The position numbers and the translations under genes are program-made. Below are positions 33,198-42,127 of a stretch of 64,000 nucleotides of DNA, one piece after another; positions within the stretch are counted from its first letter, which is position 1, and each line of letters starts with the position of its first letter. The notes beneath the pieces were generated by a model, which saw only the letters and a program-made list of their open reading frames with translations, ran no database searches and was not told the DNA's origin. Source of the DNA: Parasedimentitalea marina (lineage in GTDB: Bacteria; Pseudomonadota; Alphaproteobacteria; Rhodobacterales; Rhodobacteraceae); assembly GCF_004006175.1 (NCBI RefSeq), contig NZ_CP033219.1:2356001-2420000 (forward strand). The letters run 5' to 3'.

Positions 33198-34277
33198 CTA
33201 AAAAAATGACAATTGATCCCCGGGCTGGGCCGGGCAGGCAAACAAGTCGCACCGTAGGGTTGTCGTTTTTTCTTTTAATCCCAGCCTCTTGATCGCAGTC
33301 TTGAACCGATGCCCAATCATGCGGGCATATTCGCCTTCACCGCGCATACGTTGCCCCCAGCGCGGATCGTAATCTCGCCCGCCATGCATCTCACGCAGTC
33401 GCGCCATCACCTTGGCTGCACGCCCCGGTTCGTGTTCTGCAAGCCACTGTTGCCACAGCTCTGACACCTCTCGGGGTAAACGAAGCATGATCCAACTGGC
33501 CGCATCCGCCCCGGCCTCAGCGCCTGCAGCCAGCAGCGCTTCTATCTCGTTGTCCGTAAGACCTGGCACCACCGGGGCCACCATGATCCGAACCGGAATT
33601 CCCGCGTCGCTAAGGCGTCGGATAGTTGCCAACCGCCGGATGGGTGTCGGCGCCCGGGGTTCCATCCGGCGAGACAAGTCAGACGCAAGTGTCGTCACCG
33701 AAACACCAACCCGTACCAGTCCCTTGGCCGCCATCGGTGCCAGAATATCAATGTCCCGCTCAATCAGCGCGCCTTTGGTTACGACTGCCACGGGATGATT
33801 GAATTCGCTCAGCACTTTTAGACAGGCACGCACGACCTTCTGATCCCTCTCGATCGGCTGGTAGGGATCTGTATTGGTTCCAATTGCCAGTGTCGCCACC
33901 CGATATTTTCCGGCCCGCAGCTCACGGCGCAGCAACTCTGCCGCATTTGGCCGGGCGACAAGTTTTGTTTCAAAATCCAGCCCCGCTGATAGCCCAAGAT
34001 AGGCATGGGTTGGGCGCGCAAAGCAATAAATGCACCCATGTTCGCAACCCCGATAGGGGTTCAGCGAGCGATCGAATGGCAAATCCGGAGATCGATTGTA
34101 GCTGATGATAGACCGGGCCATCTCTTGGCGTATCTCGGTCGCAATATGGGAAGGTTCCGGCTCTGATTGCCAGCCGTCGTCAACCGTTTCACACGACACA
34201 TCAAAACGCCCGGCTTCATTGCTGAGCGCGGCCCGGGAAGTGTGGATTCTAATTCTGGTTTGATCTTGAGTTTGCAT
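33198..34277 (-). CDS. PA0069/Rv2578c-type radical SAM protein
   Basis: A 359-residue radical SAM enzyme with the cluster motif CEHGCIYC after SLNPYRG, the arrangement of the spore photoproduct lyase-like PA0069 family. The later VRVGVSVTT and RIMVAPVVPGLTD segments belong to the TIM-barrel core. The reaction of this family is not established. ATG at 34277 is preferred (AGGA upstream); a TTG lies two codons before. It sits in reverse orientation inside the split methionine synthase cluster, the same place I recall for the P. inhibens locus. Confidence 0.88.
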   Translation of the reverse strand: MQTQDQTRIRIHTSRAALSNEAGRFDVSCETVDDGWQSEPEPSHIATEIRQEMARSIISYNRSPDLPFDRSLNPYRGCEHGCIYCFARPTHAYLGLSAGLDFETKLVARPNAAELLRRELRAGKYRVATLAIGTNTDPYQPIERDQKVVRACLKVLSEFNHPVAVVTKGALIERDIDILAPMAAKGLVRVGVSVTTLASDLSRRMEPRAPTPIRRLATIRRLSDAGIPVRIMVAPVVPGLTDNEIEALLAAGAEAGADAASWIMLRLPREVSELWQQWLAEHEPGRAAKVMARLREMHGGRDYDPRWGQRMRGEGEYARMIGHRFKTAIKRLGLKEKTTTLRCDLFACPAQPGDQLSFF

Positions 34278-34501
34278 ACCCAATCCTGCCTCACTGGCAG
34301 GAACAAATAAAGAACAAAGTACCCAAACCGAAGATCTCCATGTGTAATCTTCATTATTATTTTGGTGTTTTTGCGCATATACGTCGGTTCACGCCAGCGC
34401 AATGTCGCAAATATTGCAGTTCGCCCGCGACCTTTTGGCAAAAAGGGGACAGGAACACGGCCACACCGGGCTAGCCCCGACTTAAGTCAAGGAAGACTCC
34501 C

Positions 34502-35200
34502 ATGTCAGAAGAAGAAGACATCATCCTCGCGGAACTGGACGACGAAGAACTTGTCCAGCAGATGTTTGACGATCTTTATGATGGTCTGCGCGAAGAAATT
34601 GAAGAAGGAGTCGCAATCCTTCTCGCCCGCGACTGGGAGCCCTACAAAGTGCTCACCGAAGCGCTGGTCAGTGGTATGACGATTGTTGGCGCCGATTTCC
34701 GCGACGGCATCTTGTTTGTCCCAGAGGTTCTACTGTCTGCAAACGCGATGAAAGGTGGCATGGCCATCCTGAAGCCGCTGCTTGCTGCGACGGGCGCGCC
34801 ACAGGTCGGTAAAATGGTGATTGGAACAGTCAAAGGCGACATTCACGACATCGGCAAGAACCTTGTGTCCATGATGATGGAAGGCGCCGGCTTTGAAGTG
34901 GTGGACCTAGGGATCAACAACCCCGTGGAAAACTACATCGAAGCCGTGGAGCGGGAAAAAGCCGATATTCTTGGCATGTCCGCTTTGTTGACCACAACCA
35001 TGCCTTACATGAAAGTTGTCATCGACACGCTAGTCGAACAAGGCAAGCGTGACGACTATATTGTTTTGGTTGGCGGCGCCCCGCTCAACGAAGAATTCGG
35101 CAAGGCGATTGGCGCTGACGGCTATTGCCGTGACGCGGCTGTGGCCGTGGAAATGGCCAAAGATTTTATAACCCGCAAACACAACCGATTGAGCGCCTGA
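34502..35200 (+). CDS. B12-binding corrinoid protein (methionine synthase module)
   Basis: A 232-residue protein with a helical cap domain (residues 1-90) and a Rossmann-like B12-binding domain. The cobalt-ligand motif is GDIHDIGKN, with the later nucleotide-loop glycines at VLVGGAPLN. It matches the MtbC/MetH cap-plus-cobalamin modules and probably carries the methyl group between a pterin-bound methyl donor and homocysteine. AAGGAAG precedes the ATG. The next gene begins one base after its stop. Confidence 0.92.
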   Translation: MSEEEDIILAELDDEELVQQMFDDLYDGLREEIEEGVAILLARDWEPYKVLTEALVSGMTIVGADFRDGILFVPEVLLSANAMKGGMAILKPLLAATGAPQVGKMVIGTVKGDIHDIGKNLVSMMMEGAGFEVVDLGINNPVENYIEAVEREKADILGMSALLTTTMPYMKVVIDTLVEQGKRDDYIVLVGGAPLNEEFGKAIGADGYCRDAAVAVEMAKDFITRKHNRLSA

Positions 35201-35201
35201 C

Positions 35202-35924
35202 TTGGCCCGTCGGGGAAGAGCGGCACGCCTGCAAGGCCGTGTCGCTATTCGCCCACCCTCCAGCGATCCGCTGGATGACAACACACTGACCGAACAGGGC
35301 CTGGCTGCACCAGAATTCAAGCCAGGCCGCATTCTTTTGATTGCATGTGGCGCCCTCGCCCGCGAGATCCTGGACATCAAAGCCAACAACCAGCTCACCC
35401 ACATTGACCTGACCTGCTTGCCCGCCAAACTACACCTCTATCCGGACCAAATCCCAACTGCTGTCACCGCCGCAGTGAAAAAGCACCAAACCAGCTATGA
35501 TCAGATTTACGTGGTCTATGCCGATTGCGGCACCGGCGGCGCCCTCGCTCGTACCTGCACCGAGCTGGGTGTTGAAATGGTTGCGGGGCCGCATTGCTAT
35601 TCCTTCTTCGAAGGCAATCAAGTGTTTGAAGAAAAATCCGCTGCCGGAGAGATCACCGCCTTCTATCTCACCGACTTCCTGGTGAAACAATTCGATGCTT
35701 TCATCTGGCGTCCCATGGGCCTCGACAAAAACCCCGAGCTCCGCGAGATGATTTTTGGCAACTACACCACGCTGGTGTATCAATCCCAAGTCAACGATCC
35801 GGCGCTCGTACAGAAAGCTGCTCATTGTGCCACCCGACTCGGTCTGACGTTTGAGCACCGTCACACAGGTTACGGCGACCTGGAAACGACCCTGCGCGAC
35901 TGGTCCGCCTTTTCATCTGGCTAA
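35202..35924 (+). CDS. DUF1638 protein, probable reactivation partner of the split methionine synthase
   Basis: This 240-residue protein of the DUF1638 family includes RILLIACGALAREIL, LPAKLHLYPDQIP and VVYADCGTGG; the cysteines and histidines suggest metal or corrinoid chemistry. Genetic work in P. inhibens linked a DUF1638 gene beside the B12 module to methionine synthesis, probably reactivation of oxidised cobalamin. The start is uncertain: TTG at 35202 gives the longest frame but has no good ribosome site, so translation may be coupled to the upstream stop. Its last three codons and stop lie inside a dispersed repeat. Confidence 0.8.
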   Translation: MARRGRAARLQGRVAIRPPSSDPLDDNTLTEQGLAAPEFKPGRILLIACGALAREILDIKANNQLTHIDLTCLPAKLHLYPDQIPTAVTAAVKKHQTSYDQIYVVYADCGTGGALARTCTELGVEMVAGPHCYSFFEGNQVFEEKSAAGEITAFYLTDFLVKQFDAFIWRPMGLDKNPELREMIFGNYTTLVYQSQVNDPALVQKAAHCATRLGLTFEHRHTGYGDLETTLRDWSAFSSG

Positions 35925-35970
35925 AAATATCCCGGGGTGAATTGGCCATCGGCCAAGAGGGGCTGGCCCC
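35913..35970 (+). repeat. Dispersed intergenic element, copy 2, overlapping a stop codon
   Basis: Reads TCATCTGGCTAAAAATATCC, CGGGGTGAA, then hairpins TTGGCC-ATC-GGCCAA (35942-35956) and GGGGC-TG-GCCCC (35959-35970). It shares the TCATCTGG...AAATATCCCGGGG core with the copy at 10841-10898. Its TCA TCT GGC TAA provides the last residues and stop of the DUF1638 gene. Confidence 0.65.
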
Positions 35971-35982
35971 TGTTAAAGTCCC

Positions 35983-36399
35983 TTAGTCATTACTTGCTTC
36001 CGCGGCGACATGGTGAATTCGTTCAATCATAGATCGGACACCATTTGACCGTTGTGCGGACAGGTGATCTGTTAACCCAAGACGACCAAGCTCGCTCTTG
36101 GCATCAACCTTGCCGACGTCCCCGACTGGCAATCCACTATACAAAGCCCGCAAAACCGCAATCAGCCCGCGTACAATTATCGCATCGCTATCACCATCGA
36201 AGGCAAACACACCGTGCTCAATTTTTGGGTGCAACCATACTTGACTGGCACAGCCGTGGACTTTGGTTGAAGGCACCTTCAGGGCCTCGTCCATGGCCTC
36301 CATGGCTTTGCCATAGTCGATGACATAGCGGTATCGATCTTCCCAGTCTTCCAGGAATTCGAAATCCTCGACGATGTCCTCAAAGGCGGCACTGGCCAT
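35983..36399 (-). CDS. sufE: SufE family sulfur-acceptor protein
   Basis: A 138-residue protein that takes persulfide sulfur from the SufS desulfurase for Fe-S cluster assembly. The acceptor cysteine lies in KVHGCASQVWLHPK, the family signature, and the start has DIVEDFEFLEDWEDRYRYVI. Length is normal. It is a single gene, convergent with the DUF1638 gene; no sufS or sufBCD is in the window. Confidence 0.94.
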   Translation of the reverse strand: MASAAFEDIVEDFEFLEDWEDRYRYVIDYGKAMEAMDEALKVPSTKVHGCASQVWLHPKIEHGVFAFDGDSDAIIVRGLIAVLRALYSGLPVGDVGKVDAKSELGRLGLTDHLSAQRSNGVRSMIERIHHVAAEASND

Positions 36400-36530
36400 G
36401 ATTTGGATCCGATCCGTTGGAGAAATGAACTGTCTTCGACCTATGCTGGCTTATGTTTTATTTCAACCGCTTTCCATCACGCCTGCAATCGGGTAATCCC
36501 TTGTAAGGACAATTCAAACGGGCGGCTTCC

Positions 36531-37052
36531 ATGCGCATCTCTATTGTAGCTTTATTGATCACCGGGATTACTCTTTCCGGTTGCAGCAGTTGGCAGGGGT
36601 CAAGGGCGAACCCCGGCAACTGGTTTAATAAATCAAGAAGCGTTGAAGTTCCCGGTGATGCCAGCGTAGACCCGGTCAATGCTCTGATTCCCGCAGAAAA
36701 AGAAGGCGGGCTCTTCAGTCGTTCTAGCGACTCTGAGGAAGACTTCAGCGTTGCTGTGGCCAGTGTGACCGACCTGAAAATTGAACGAACACCATCCGGC
36801 GCGATAATCTATGCAACCGGGCTTGCCGCGCGCCAAGGCGCCCACGATGTCTGGCTGCGTCTGAACGAAGACAGCGATGAGACCTCGCTCGAGTATTCCT
36901 TCCGGGCTGTCTATCCGGAAACCGCAACACCGATCGGATCTGAGAACACCCGTATCCTTCGAGTGGCCGTTAGTCTGACACACCAGGACCTGGCCGGAAT
37001 TAAATTGATCCGGGTGTCCAGCGAAAGCAACGCACGCGAAACACGACGCTAA
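36531..37052 (+). CDS. Conserved lipoprotein of unknown function
   Basis: A 173-residue protein with a lipoprotein signal peptide: MRISIVALLITGITLSGC, where Cys18 is the lipidation site. The mature part has a disordered linker and a beta-rich domain (VASVTDLKIERTPSGAIIYA to the end). Serine follows the cysteine, with no aspartate retention signal, so it may reach the outer membrane. No named family is recognised. It is convergent with rnd. Confidence 0.75.
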   Translation: MRISIVALLITGITLSGCSSWQGSRANPGNWFNKSRSVEVPGDASVDPVNALIPAEKEGGLFSRSSDSEEDFSVAVASVTDLKIERTPSGAIIYATGLAARQGAHDVWLRLNEDSDETSLEYSFRAVYPETATPIGSENTRILRVAVSLTHQDLAGIKLIRVSSESNARETRR

Positions 37053-37064
37053 GGGAAATTATAG

Positions 37065-37085
37065 TCGAGGACCCAGAGTCCTCGA
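37065..37085. terminator. Bidirectional terminator between lipoprotein gene and rnd
   Basis: TCGAGGAC-CCAGA-GTCCTCGA, a perfect 8-bp stem between convergent genes. Confidence 0.75.
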
Positions 37086-37106
37086 CCTATCTGTATTCAG
37101 AGGACC

Positions 37107-38264
37107 TTAGAGTTCGACAACTCTGACAGACTGGCCCTTGGCTGCCAGGCCGATCTTGCCATCACAGAGCCTCAACGCATCGGCCCCAAATACCTCCATC
37201 CGCCATCCAGACAGGGCTGCAACATCGCGTTGCCCAGCTGCAATGGCGTCCAGATCTGCGCTCGGTGCTATCAGCTTAGCGGCCACTCCGGCGTTTTCCG
37301 TCTTAGACTTCAACAGCACGCGCAACAGGTCAGCCAAAGCCGGATTGACCTGTAATTTTTCCTTGCTGCGATCTGGTTTCGGCATCTTGTCTGCTGGGCA
37401 ACTCACCCCCTTGGCGACAGCTTCAAGGATGCCCTCGGCGATGGCACCCCGACGGGCTTCACGCAGCAACAGCCGCGACGCGCCAAGATCGGCGCCGGTT
37501 TTAGGCTTGGTCGAAGCCAGCTCGACCAGCGCGTCGTCCTTGAACACACGGTTGCGTGGCACATTATTCGTCTGAGCGTAATTTTCACGAAATGCAGCCA
37601 GCTCACGCACCACTGCCAAAAACTTGGACGAACTGGTTCGCGTTTTGATGCGGCGCCAGGCGTCTTGGGGTTGAATGTCATAGGTGCCTGGATTGGTCAG
37701 CACCTGCAGCTCTTCGGTAACCCAATGGCCCCGGCCACTTTTTTCCAATTCGGCGGCCAGATATTCATAAACGACGCGTAGGTGGGTCACATCAGCCAAT
37801 GCATAGTTTTTCTGTGCGTCCGTAAGCGGACGGCGCGCCCAATCTGTAAACCGAGAGCTTTTATCAACACCTTCTTTGACAATTTTGCGGACCAAGGTCT
37901 CATAGCCAGCCTGATCCCCAAAGCCACAAACCATTGCAGCCACTTGCGTATCGAAAAGCGGAGTGGGAAAGACTTTGGCATCAACCCAGAAAATCTCCAG
38001 ATCCTGGCGCGCGGCATGGAAGACCTTGACTACGGATTCATCGCGAAACAAATCATAGAGGGGTTCAAGCGACAGATCCTTTGACAGAGGATCCACCAAA
38101 ACAGCATTCTCATCTCCCTCGCCGGGGAAGGCCAATTGAACCAGGCACAGCTTTGAATAGTAGGTTCGCTCGCGTAAGAACTCTGTATCCACTGTCACAA
38201 AGGGATGTTTTGCAGCGTCCTGGCAAAACTCTTTTAGCTCTTCAGTGGTGGTCAGAGTTTTCAT
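37107..38264 (-). CDS. rnd: Ribonuclease D
   Basis: A 385-residue 3'-5' exoribonuclease that trims tRNA and other stable RNA. DEDDy exonuclease motifs are visible: VTVDTEFLRERTYY, FHAARQDLEIF and the tyrosine-bearing NYALADVTHLRVVYEYL. One HRDC domain follows (about 205-285) and a degenerate C-terminal domain. Length fits the family. It is a single gene with its own promoter region before purN. Confidence 0.95.
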   Translation of the reverse strand: MKTLTTTEELKEFCQDAAKHPFVTVDTEFLRERTYYSKLCLVQLAFPGEGDENAVLVDPLSKDLSLEPLYDLFRDESVVKVFHAARQDLEIFWVDAKVFPTPLFDTQVAAMVCGFGDQAGYETLVRKIVKEGVDKSSRFTDWARRPLTDAQKNYALADVTHLRVVYEYLAAELEKSGRGHWVTEELQVLTNPGTYDIQPQDAWRRIKTRTSSSKFLAVVRELAAFRENYAQTNNVPRNRVFKDDALVELASTKPKTGADLGASRLLLREARRGAIAEGILEAVAKGVSCPADKMPKPDRSKEKLQVNPALADLLRVLLKSKTENAGVAAKLIAPSADLDAIAAGQRDVAALSGWRMEVFGADALRLCDGKIGLAAKGQSVRVVEL

Positions 38265-38357
38265 AAGCTGCGTCTTTTCCTGATTTTGTCTTGCATATTT
38301 AACCCCTGATACGCGCTTGCGGGGCGCTTTGCAAACCGCCCCTCAGGTTGCGCTGAC

Positions 38358-38957
38358 TTACCCTAACAGAACAGGTGTTCGATCACCTGCGGCATAGCGG
38401 CGTAAAACGTCCGGGTATAGTATATGCTCTTGTGTTAAAACCCGTTCGGCCAGCGTTTCCGGCGTATCATCCGGCAAGACGGGTACCCGCGCCTGCCCCA
38501 ATAGCGGGCCATCATCCAGCACTGCTGTCACCTCGTGTACCGAGCATCCATGCGTGCTGTCCCCGGCTGCAAGAGCGCGGGCGTGGGTATGCAAACCAGT
38601 GTATTTGGGCAGCAACGAGGGATGAATGTTCAGCATCCGACCCTGAAATTGCGTTACAAAATCAACGGTCAAAACCCGCATAAACCCGGCCAGACAGACA
38701 ATATCGGCGCCTGCGTCCAAAATTGGCTTCACCAGTTCTGCCTCAAACGCCTGTCGATCCCCCTTGAACGGACGGTGATCGACCACGGCTGTGGCAACGC
38801 CTGCTGCAGCGGCTTTTTTTAGACCGCCAGCATCGGCGTTATTGGACAACACCAGACAGGGGCGCGCCGGATGATCACCGGTCATGCTGTCCACCAGTGT
38901 CATCATGTTAGAGCCGCCACCCGAAATCAGGATGGCGACCTGTTTGTGTGCGCTCAC
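38358..38957 (-). CDS. purN: Phosphoribosylglycinamide formyltransferase PurN
   Basis: This 199-residue enzyme transfers the formyl group from 10-formyl-THF to GAR in purine synthesis. The phosphate loop is [12 protein letters not shown], and the active-site Asn/His/Asp are in [14 protein letters not shown] and the [11 protein letters not shown] segment. Its start overlaps the purM stop by four bases (ATGA). Confidence 0.96.
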   Translation of the reverse strand: MSAHKQVAILISGGGSNMMTLVDSMTGDHPARPCLVLSNNADAGGLKKAAAAGVATAVVDHRPFKGDRQAFEAELVKPILDAGADIVCLAGFMRVLTVDFVTQFQGRMLNIHPSLLPKYTGLHTHARALAAGDSTHGCSVHEVTAVLDDGPLLGQARVPVLPDDTPETLAERVLTQEHILYPDVLRRYAAGDRTPVLLG

Positions 38958-40000
38958 AGCAACTTGCCTGTATAGCGCATACCGGCACCTGCAGTGACCG
39001 TTCCCAGACGCGACACTGTCTCGCCCTCGGCCGTCAACAGCTCGGTCAACGCGTCCGCGTGATCAGCCGAGACACTGAGGATCATGCCAATGCCGCAGTT
39101 GAAGGTTTTGAGCATTTCTGTTTCGGCAATATTGCCGGTCTGTGCCATCCATTGAAACACTCCGGGCAGCTGCCAGGCGTCTAAATCAATGTCAGCCCCA
39201 AGGTCATCGGGCAGAACGCGGGGCAGATTTTCGGTCAGACCGCCGCCGGTGATATGAGCCAGCGCATGAACACCCCCTGCCCGCACGGCGGCCAGACAGG
39301 ATGTCACGTACAAACGCGTTGGCGTCAGCAGAGCCTCGCCCAGTTTACCTTCGGCAAAGGGACAGTCGTCATCCCAGCCCAAGCCTGAAATCTCAACCAG
39401 ACGACGCACCAGCGAGTATCCGTTGGAATGCACCCCATCCGAGGCCAGCCCCAGTAGAACGTCACCTTCAACAACGTCAGCGGGCAGCGTGGCACCGCGT
39501 TCCATTGCACCAACCGAGAACCCGGCCAGGTCAAAGTCGCCCTTGGGGTACATGCCGGGCATTTCCGCCGTTTCGCCACCGATCAACGCGCAATTTGAGC
39601 GGACACAGCCCTCGGCGATGCCTTCGATAATCCGCGCGGCAGTTTCGGTTTCCAGTTTGCCCGTAGCAAAGTAGTCGAGGAAGAACAGTGGTTCAGCCCC
39701 CTGACACACCAGATCGTTGACGCACATGGCGACAAGATCAATGCCAACACCGTCAACAACACCGGTGTCGATGGCAATACGCAGCTTGGTTCCGACCCCA
39801 TCGGTCGCGCCCACCAGGATAGGATCGTTATAGCCCGCGTCCTTAAGGTCGAATAGCGCGCCAAAACCGCCCAACCCGCTCATCACGCCCGAGCGGTTGG
39901 TGCGTTTGGCGGCCGGTTTGATCCGGTCTACCAGCGCGTTGCCTGCATCAATATCCACGCCTGCATCCGCATAGGTCAGGCCGTTTTTGCCAGTGGTCAT
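38954..40000 (-). CDS. purM: Phosphoribosylformylglycinamidine cyclo-ligase PurM
   Basis: A 348-residue AIR synthetase. It begins [20 protein letters not shown] and carries [32 protein letters not shown] and [19 protein letters not shown] at 40000 is chosen because AGGAG lies eight bases before it; the longer in-frame extension is not part of the family. It forms a purM-purN operon apart from purCSQ. Confidence 0.97.
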   Translation of the reverse strand: MTTGKNGLTYADAGVDIDAGNALVDRIKPAAKRTNRSGVMSGLGGFGALFDLKDAGYNDPILVGATDGVGTKLRIAIDTGVVDGVGIDLVAMCVNDLVCQGAEPLFFLDYFATGKLETETAARIIEGIAEGCVRSNCALIGGETAEMPGMYPKGDFDLAGFSVGAMERGATLPADVVEGDVLLGLASDGVHSNGYSLVRRLVEISGLGWDDDCPFAEGKLGEALLTPTRLYVTSCLAAVRAGGVHALAHITGGGLTENLPRVLPDDLGADIDLDAWQLPGVFQWMAQTGNIAETEMLKTFNCGIGMILSVSADHADALTELLTAEGETVSRLGTVTAGAGMRYTGKLL

Positions 40001-40617
40001 CGCCGGGCTCCTTGGTATGAGTTGCGCAGCCTTTAGCGCAACATCCGACAGAATGAAATAAGCGAATCCGTCGCGCCCCAAAAACAAGGCCCTTCGATAG
40101 GAATTCATTACTCCGCTGCGCGCAAAACCGAGGAGATACCGGACAGCCGCAGTCGAAACCATTCGAGCTGATCATAGTGGAAGATGCGACACAGGCAACG
40201 CCGTCTCTCCTCTTCGACACACCACCCGCCACCACCTGCAGGTCAGGCTCTAGACCGACCTGTCCCATTATGCACCGATACTAGCTGAAGCCGTCAAAGT
40301 TCATTCGCTTTTACGGACAATCATTACTTGACCTGTTGGCCACCATTGCATAACCACCAGAACCGGCGGGCCCGTAGCAAAACGGTTAGTACAGAGTGTC
40401 CATATCGCTTTGACTATTGGCTCAAGTCCTTGTTAGTAGGGTAATACTTACTGATTGATTGTTCGAACTGGTCAATGGGCCTTGCGCTTTGCGGCTAGTA
40501 AGATCAGTACTACCTTACTGGTACGGCTTACCATTATGCCTGCCAGTAAGACTATTGGCCAAAAGATCGGCCACCCTTGGCGTTGCTGCAGTCACACTGC
40601 GGTCACCGCTTGTTCCT
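40001..40617. other. Gene-free stretch with short AT-rich repeats before a tRNA
   Basis: No frame here has a ribosome site and recognisable domain. From about 40380 the sequence is AT-rich and holds two copies of GACTATTGGC (40412-40421 and 40550-40559) and several TTACTG/CAGTAA motifs. The left part is the purM promoter region. Confidence 0.45.
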
Positions 40618-40690
40618 GGGGGATTAGCTCAATGGTTAGAGCAGAGCGCTCATAACGCTTTGGCTGGGGGTTCGAGTCCCTCATCCCCTA
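40618..40690 (+). tRNA. tRNA with CAT anticodon (probably elongator Met)
   Basis: A 73-nt cloverleaf: acceptor GGGGGAT/ATCCCCT with a G-U first pair, D arm AGCTC...GAGC, anticodon stem GAGCG/CGCTT around CTCATAA (anticodon CAT), T arm GGGGG-TTCGAGT-CCCTC, and discriminator A. CCA is not encoded. The first pair is not the C-A mismatch of initiator tRNA. Elongator Met is the best guess; tRNA-Ile with lysidine-modified CAT cannot be excluded. Confidence 0.85.
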
Positions 40691-40873
40691 GGAAAGCACC
40701 CAGAACTAAGGTTGAATATCGGCTCCAGACAGTTCATCGCATTGCGGTCTAAGTCCAACTTGGCAAATTCTAAACTGACAGTGCTGGTCTAGTGGTCTTT
40801 GCAACACAAATCTGCTGAAGAGTCGCGCACGAGGAGACAAACAGTGCGCCCGCTGCCAAGCTACACATACAAG

Positions 40874-41050
40874 TCATGTGCAAGACACGGGCTTGCGTAT
40901 ATTTCACTCACTTTTGCCGTCGATCTTGATGCCCGTGCTGCCAATCAGCAGATTTAGCGGGTCGCTTCTGTCAAGAGACGGAACGTTTACGGTCAGGGTT
41001 CGCAAGTGCCCTCAAAGGGCACCGAAATCAGGCACTGTCCAACTTTGAGA
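40874..41050 (-). pseudogene. IS5-family transposase relic
   Basis: The minus strand reads SQSWTVPDFGAL, stop, GHLRTLTVNVPSLDRSDPLN, then LLIGSTGIKIDGKSE, stop, NIRKP. This matches the middle of IS5-type transposases (VPDFSTL..., LLVDSTGIK...GEGEW.ARKHG). Two in-frame TGA codons and the absence of the rest of the gene show it is dead. The first catalytic aspartate (usually D in DSTG) is replaced by G. It lies between the tRNA and the LacI-type gene. Confidence 0.75.
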
Positions 41051-41059
41051 AATCCGTTC

Positions 41060-42055
41060 TCATTTTATCGCAACAGCGCCCGACGATCCACGCGCACATA
41101 AAATGGTCTCCACAAACTGATCTTCAGTGGGCATCGGCTTTTCGGATAATAAGGTCCGCACTGCCATACGCGCGATCTCGACGGTATTTTGTGACACGCT
41201 GGTAAGTCTTGGAACGACAAGGTTAGCTAGGGTAATATCGTCAAAGCCAACGATCGACAAATCAGTTGGCACGTCAATCCCAAGGTCGCGTGCGACGCGA
41301 AGTGCCCCAATCGCCTGCTGATCGCTTGCCGCCGCAATCGCCGTTGGGCGCAGTTCTGCCCTCTCACTTAATAATCTACGGCCGATGTCTTCGCCAGAGG
41401 CGTAGTCAAAATGACCCTCAACAATCTGAAATTTCATGGTCGCGTCGGCCAGAGCCAGCTGCTGTAACCGGTCACAAAACCCCTTCCTCCTGAGCCGCCC
41501 CACCTCGGTCGATTGAGGACCGGAGATATAAGCGATCCGACGATGCCCCAGTTGGAAAAGGTGCTCGGCAACCAATGCAGATCCGGCCTCATGATCTGCA
41601 GATATAAGCTTGTAGTCCCCATATCTGCGGTCAACGCTAACGATGGGGACTTCCGTTTGAATGGAGACCTTTGACTGATCAACCGATCCGACGACGATCA
41701 ACCCCTTTGGCATTTGGGCCAGTAAACCTTCTATCTGGCGGGCCTCGACATCTGGATCATCGTCTGAATTAGCTAACATGACCATATGGGCCTGTTGGGC
41801 TGCCTCGGCCTCGATGTTCTTTGCCAATTGGGCGAAAAAGGGGTTGGAAATGTCCGGTACTACCAGCCCCAATATATTCAACCTATTGGTCCGCAAAGCA
41901 CGGGCTGCCATGTTTGGCTTGTACCCCAAGTCAGCAACCGCGGTCAAAACGCGGTCACGCAAGGCGGGCTTTACCGTTGGGTTATTTGAAAGCACTTTTG
42001 AAACAGTGCCGACGGAAACCCCCGCTTTGGTTGCGACATCCCTTACCGTTTTCAT
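41060..42055 (-). CDS. rbsR: LacI family regulator, probable ribose operon repressor
   Basis: A 331-residue repressor. The N-terminal helix-turn-helix is VRDVATKAGVSVGTVSKVLS (residues 3-22), with a hinge helix near KPNMAARALRTN. A periplasmic-binding-protein-like sugar domain follows (YKLISADHEAGSALVAEHLF, VGFDDITLANLV). It is the last gene of the rbsBACDK run and probably binds the palindrome before rbsB. The symbol is by context; the ligand is inferred to be ribose. Confidence 0.85.
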   Translation of the reverse strand: MKTVRDVATKAGVSVGTVSKVLSNNPTVKPALRDRVLTAVADLGYKPNMAARALRTNRLNILGLVVPDISNPFFAQLAKNIEAEAAQQAHMVMLANSDDDPDVEARQIEGLLAQMPKGLIVVGSVDQSKVSIQTEVPIVSVDRRYGDYKLISADHEAGSALVAEHLFQLGHRRIAYISGPQSTEVGRLRRKGFCDRLQQLALADATMKFQIVEGHFDYASGEDIGRRLLSERAELRPTAIAAASDQQAIGALRVARDLGIDVPTDLSIVGFDDITLANLVVPRLTSVSQNTVEIARMAVRTLLSEKPMPTEDQFVETILCARGSSGAVAIK

Positions 42056-42127
42056 AGGGTCCCTGCCTTATCAGTCGTCTCTGAAAAACCCCAGAACCAC
42101 CGACAAGTCAACGTGTACTTGGAGTAT

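Noticed and set aside
40455-40752. Short plus-strand frames across the CAT tRNA
   Set aside because: They translate the tRNA and its repeats; the cloverleaf explains the sequence.
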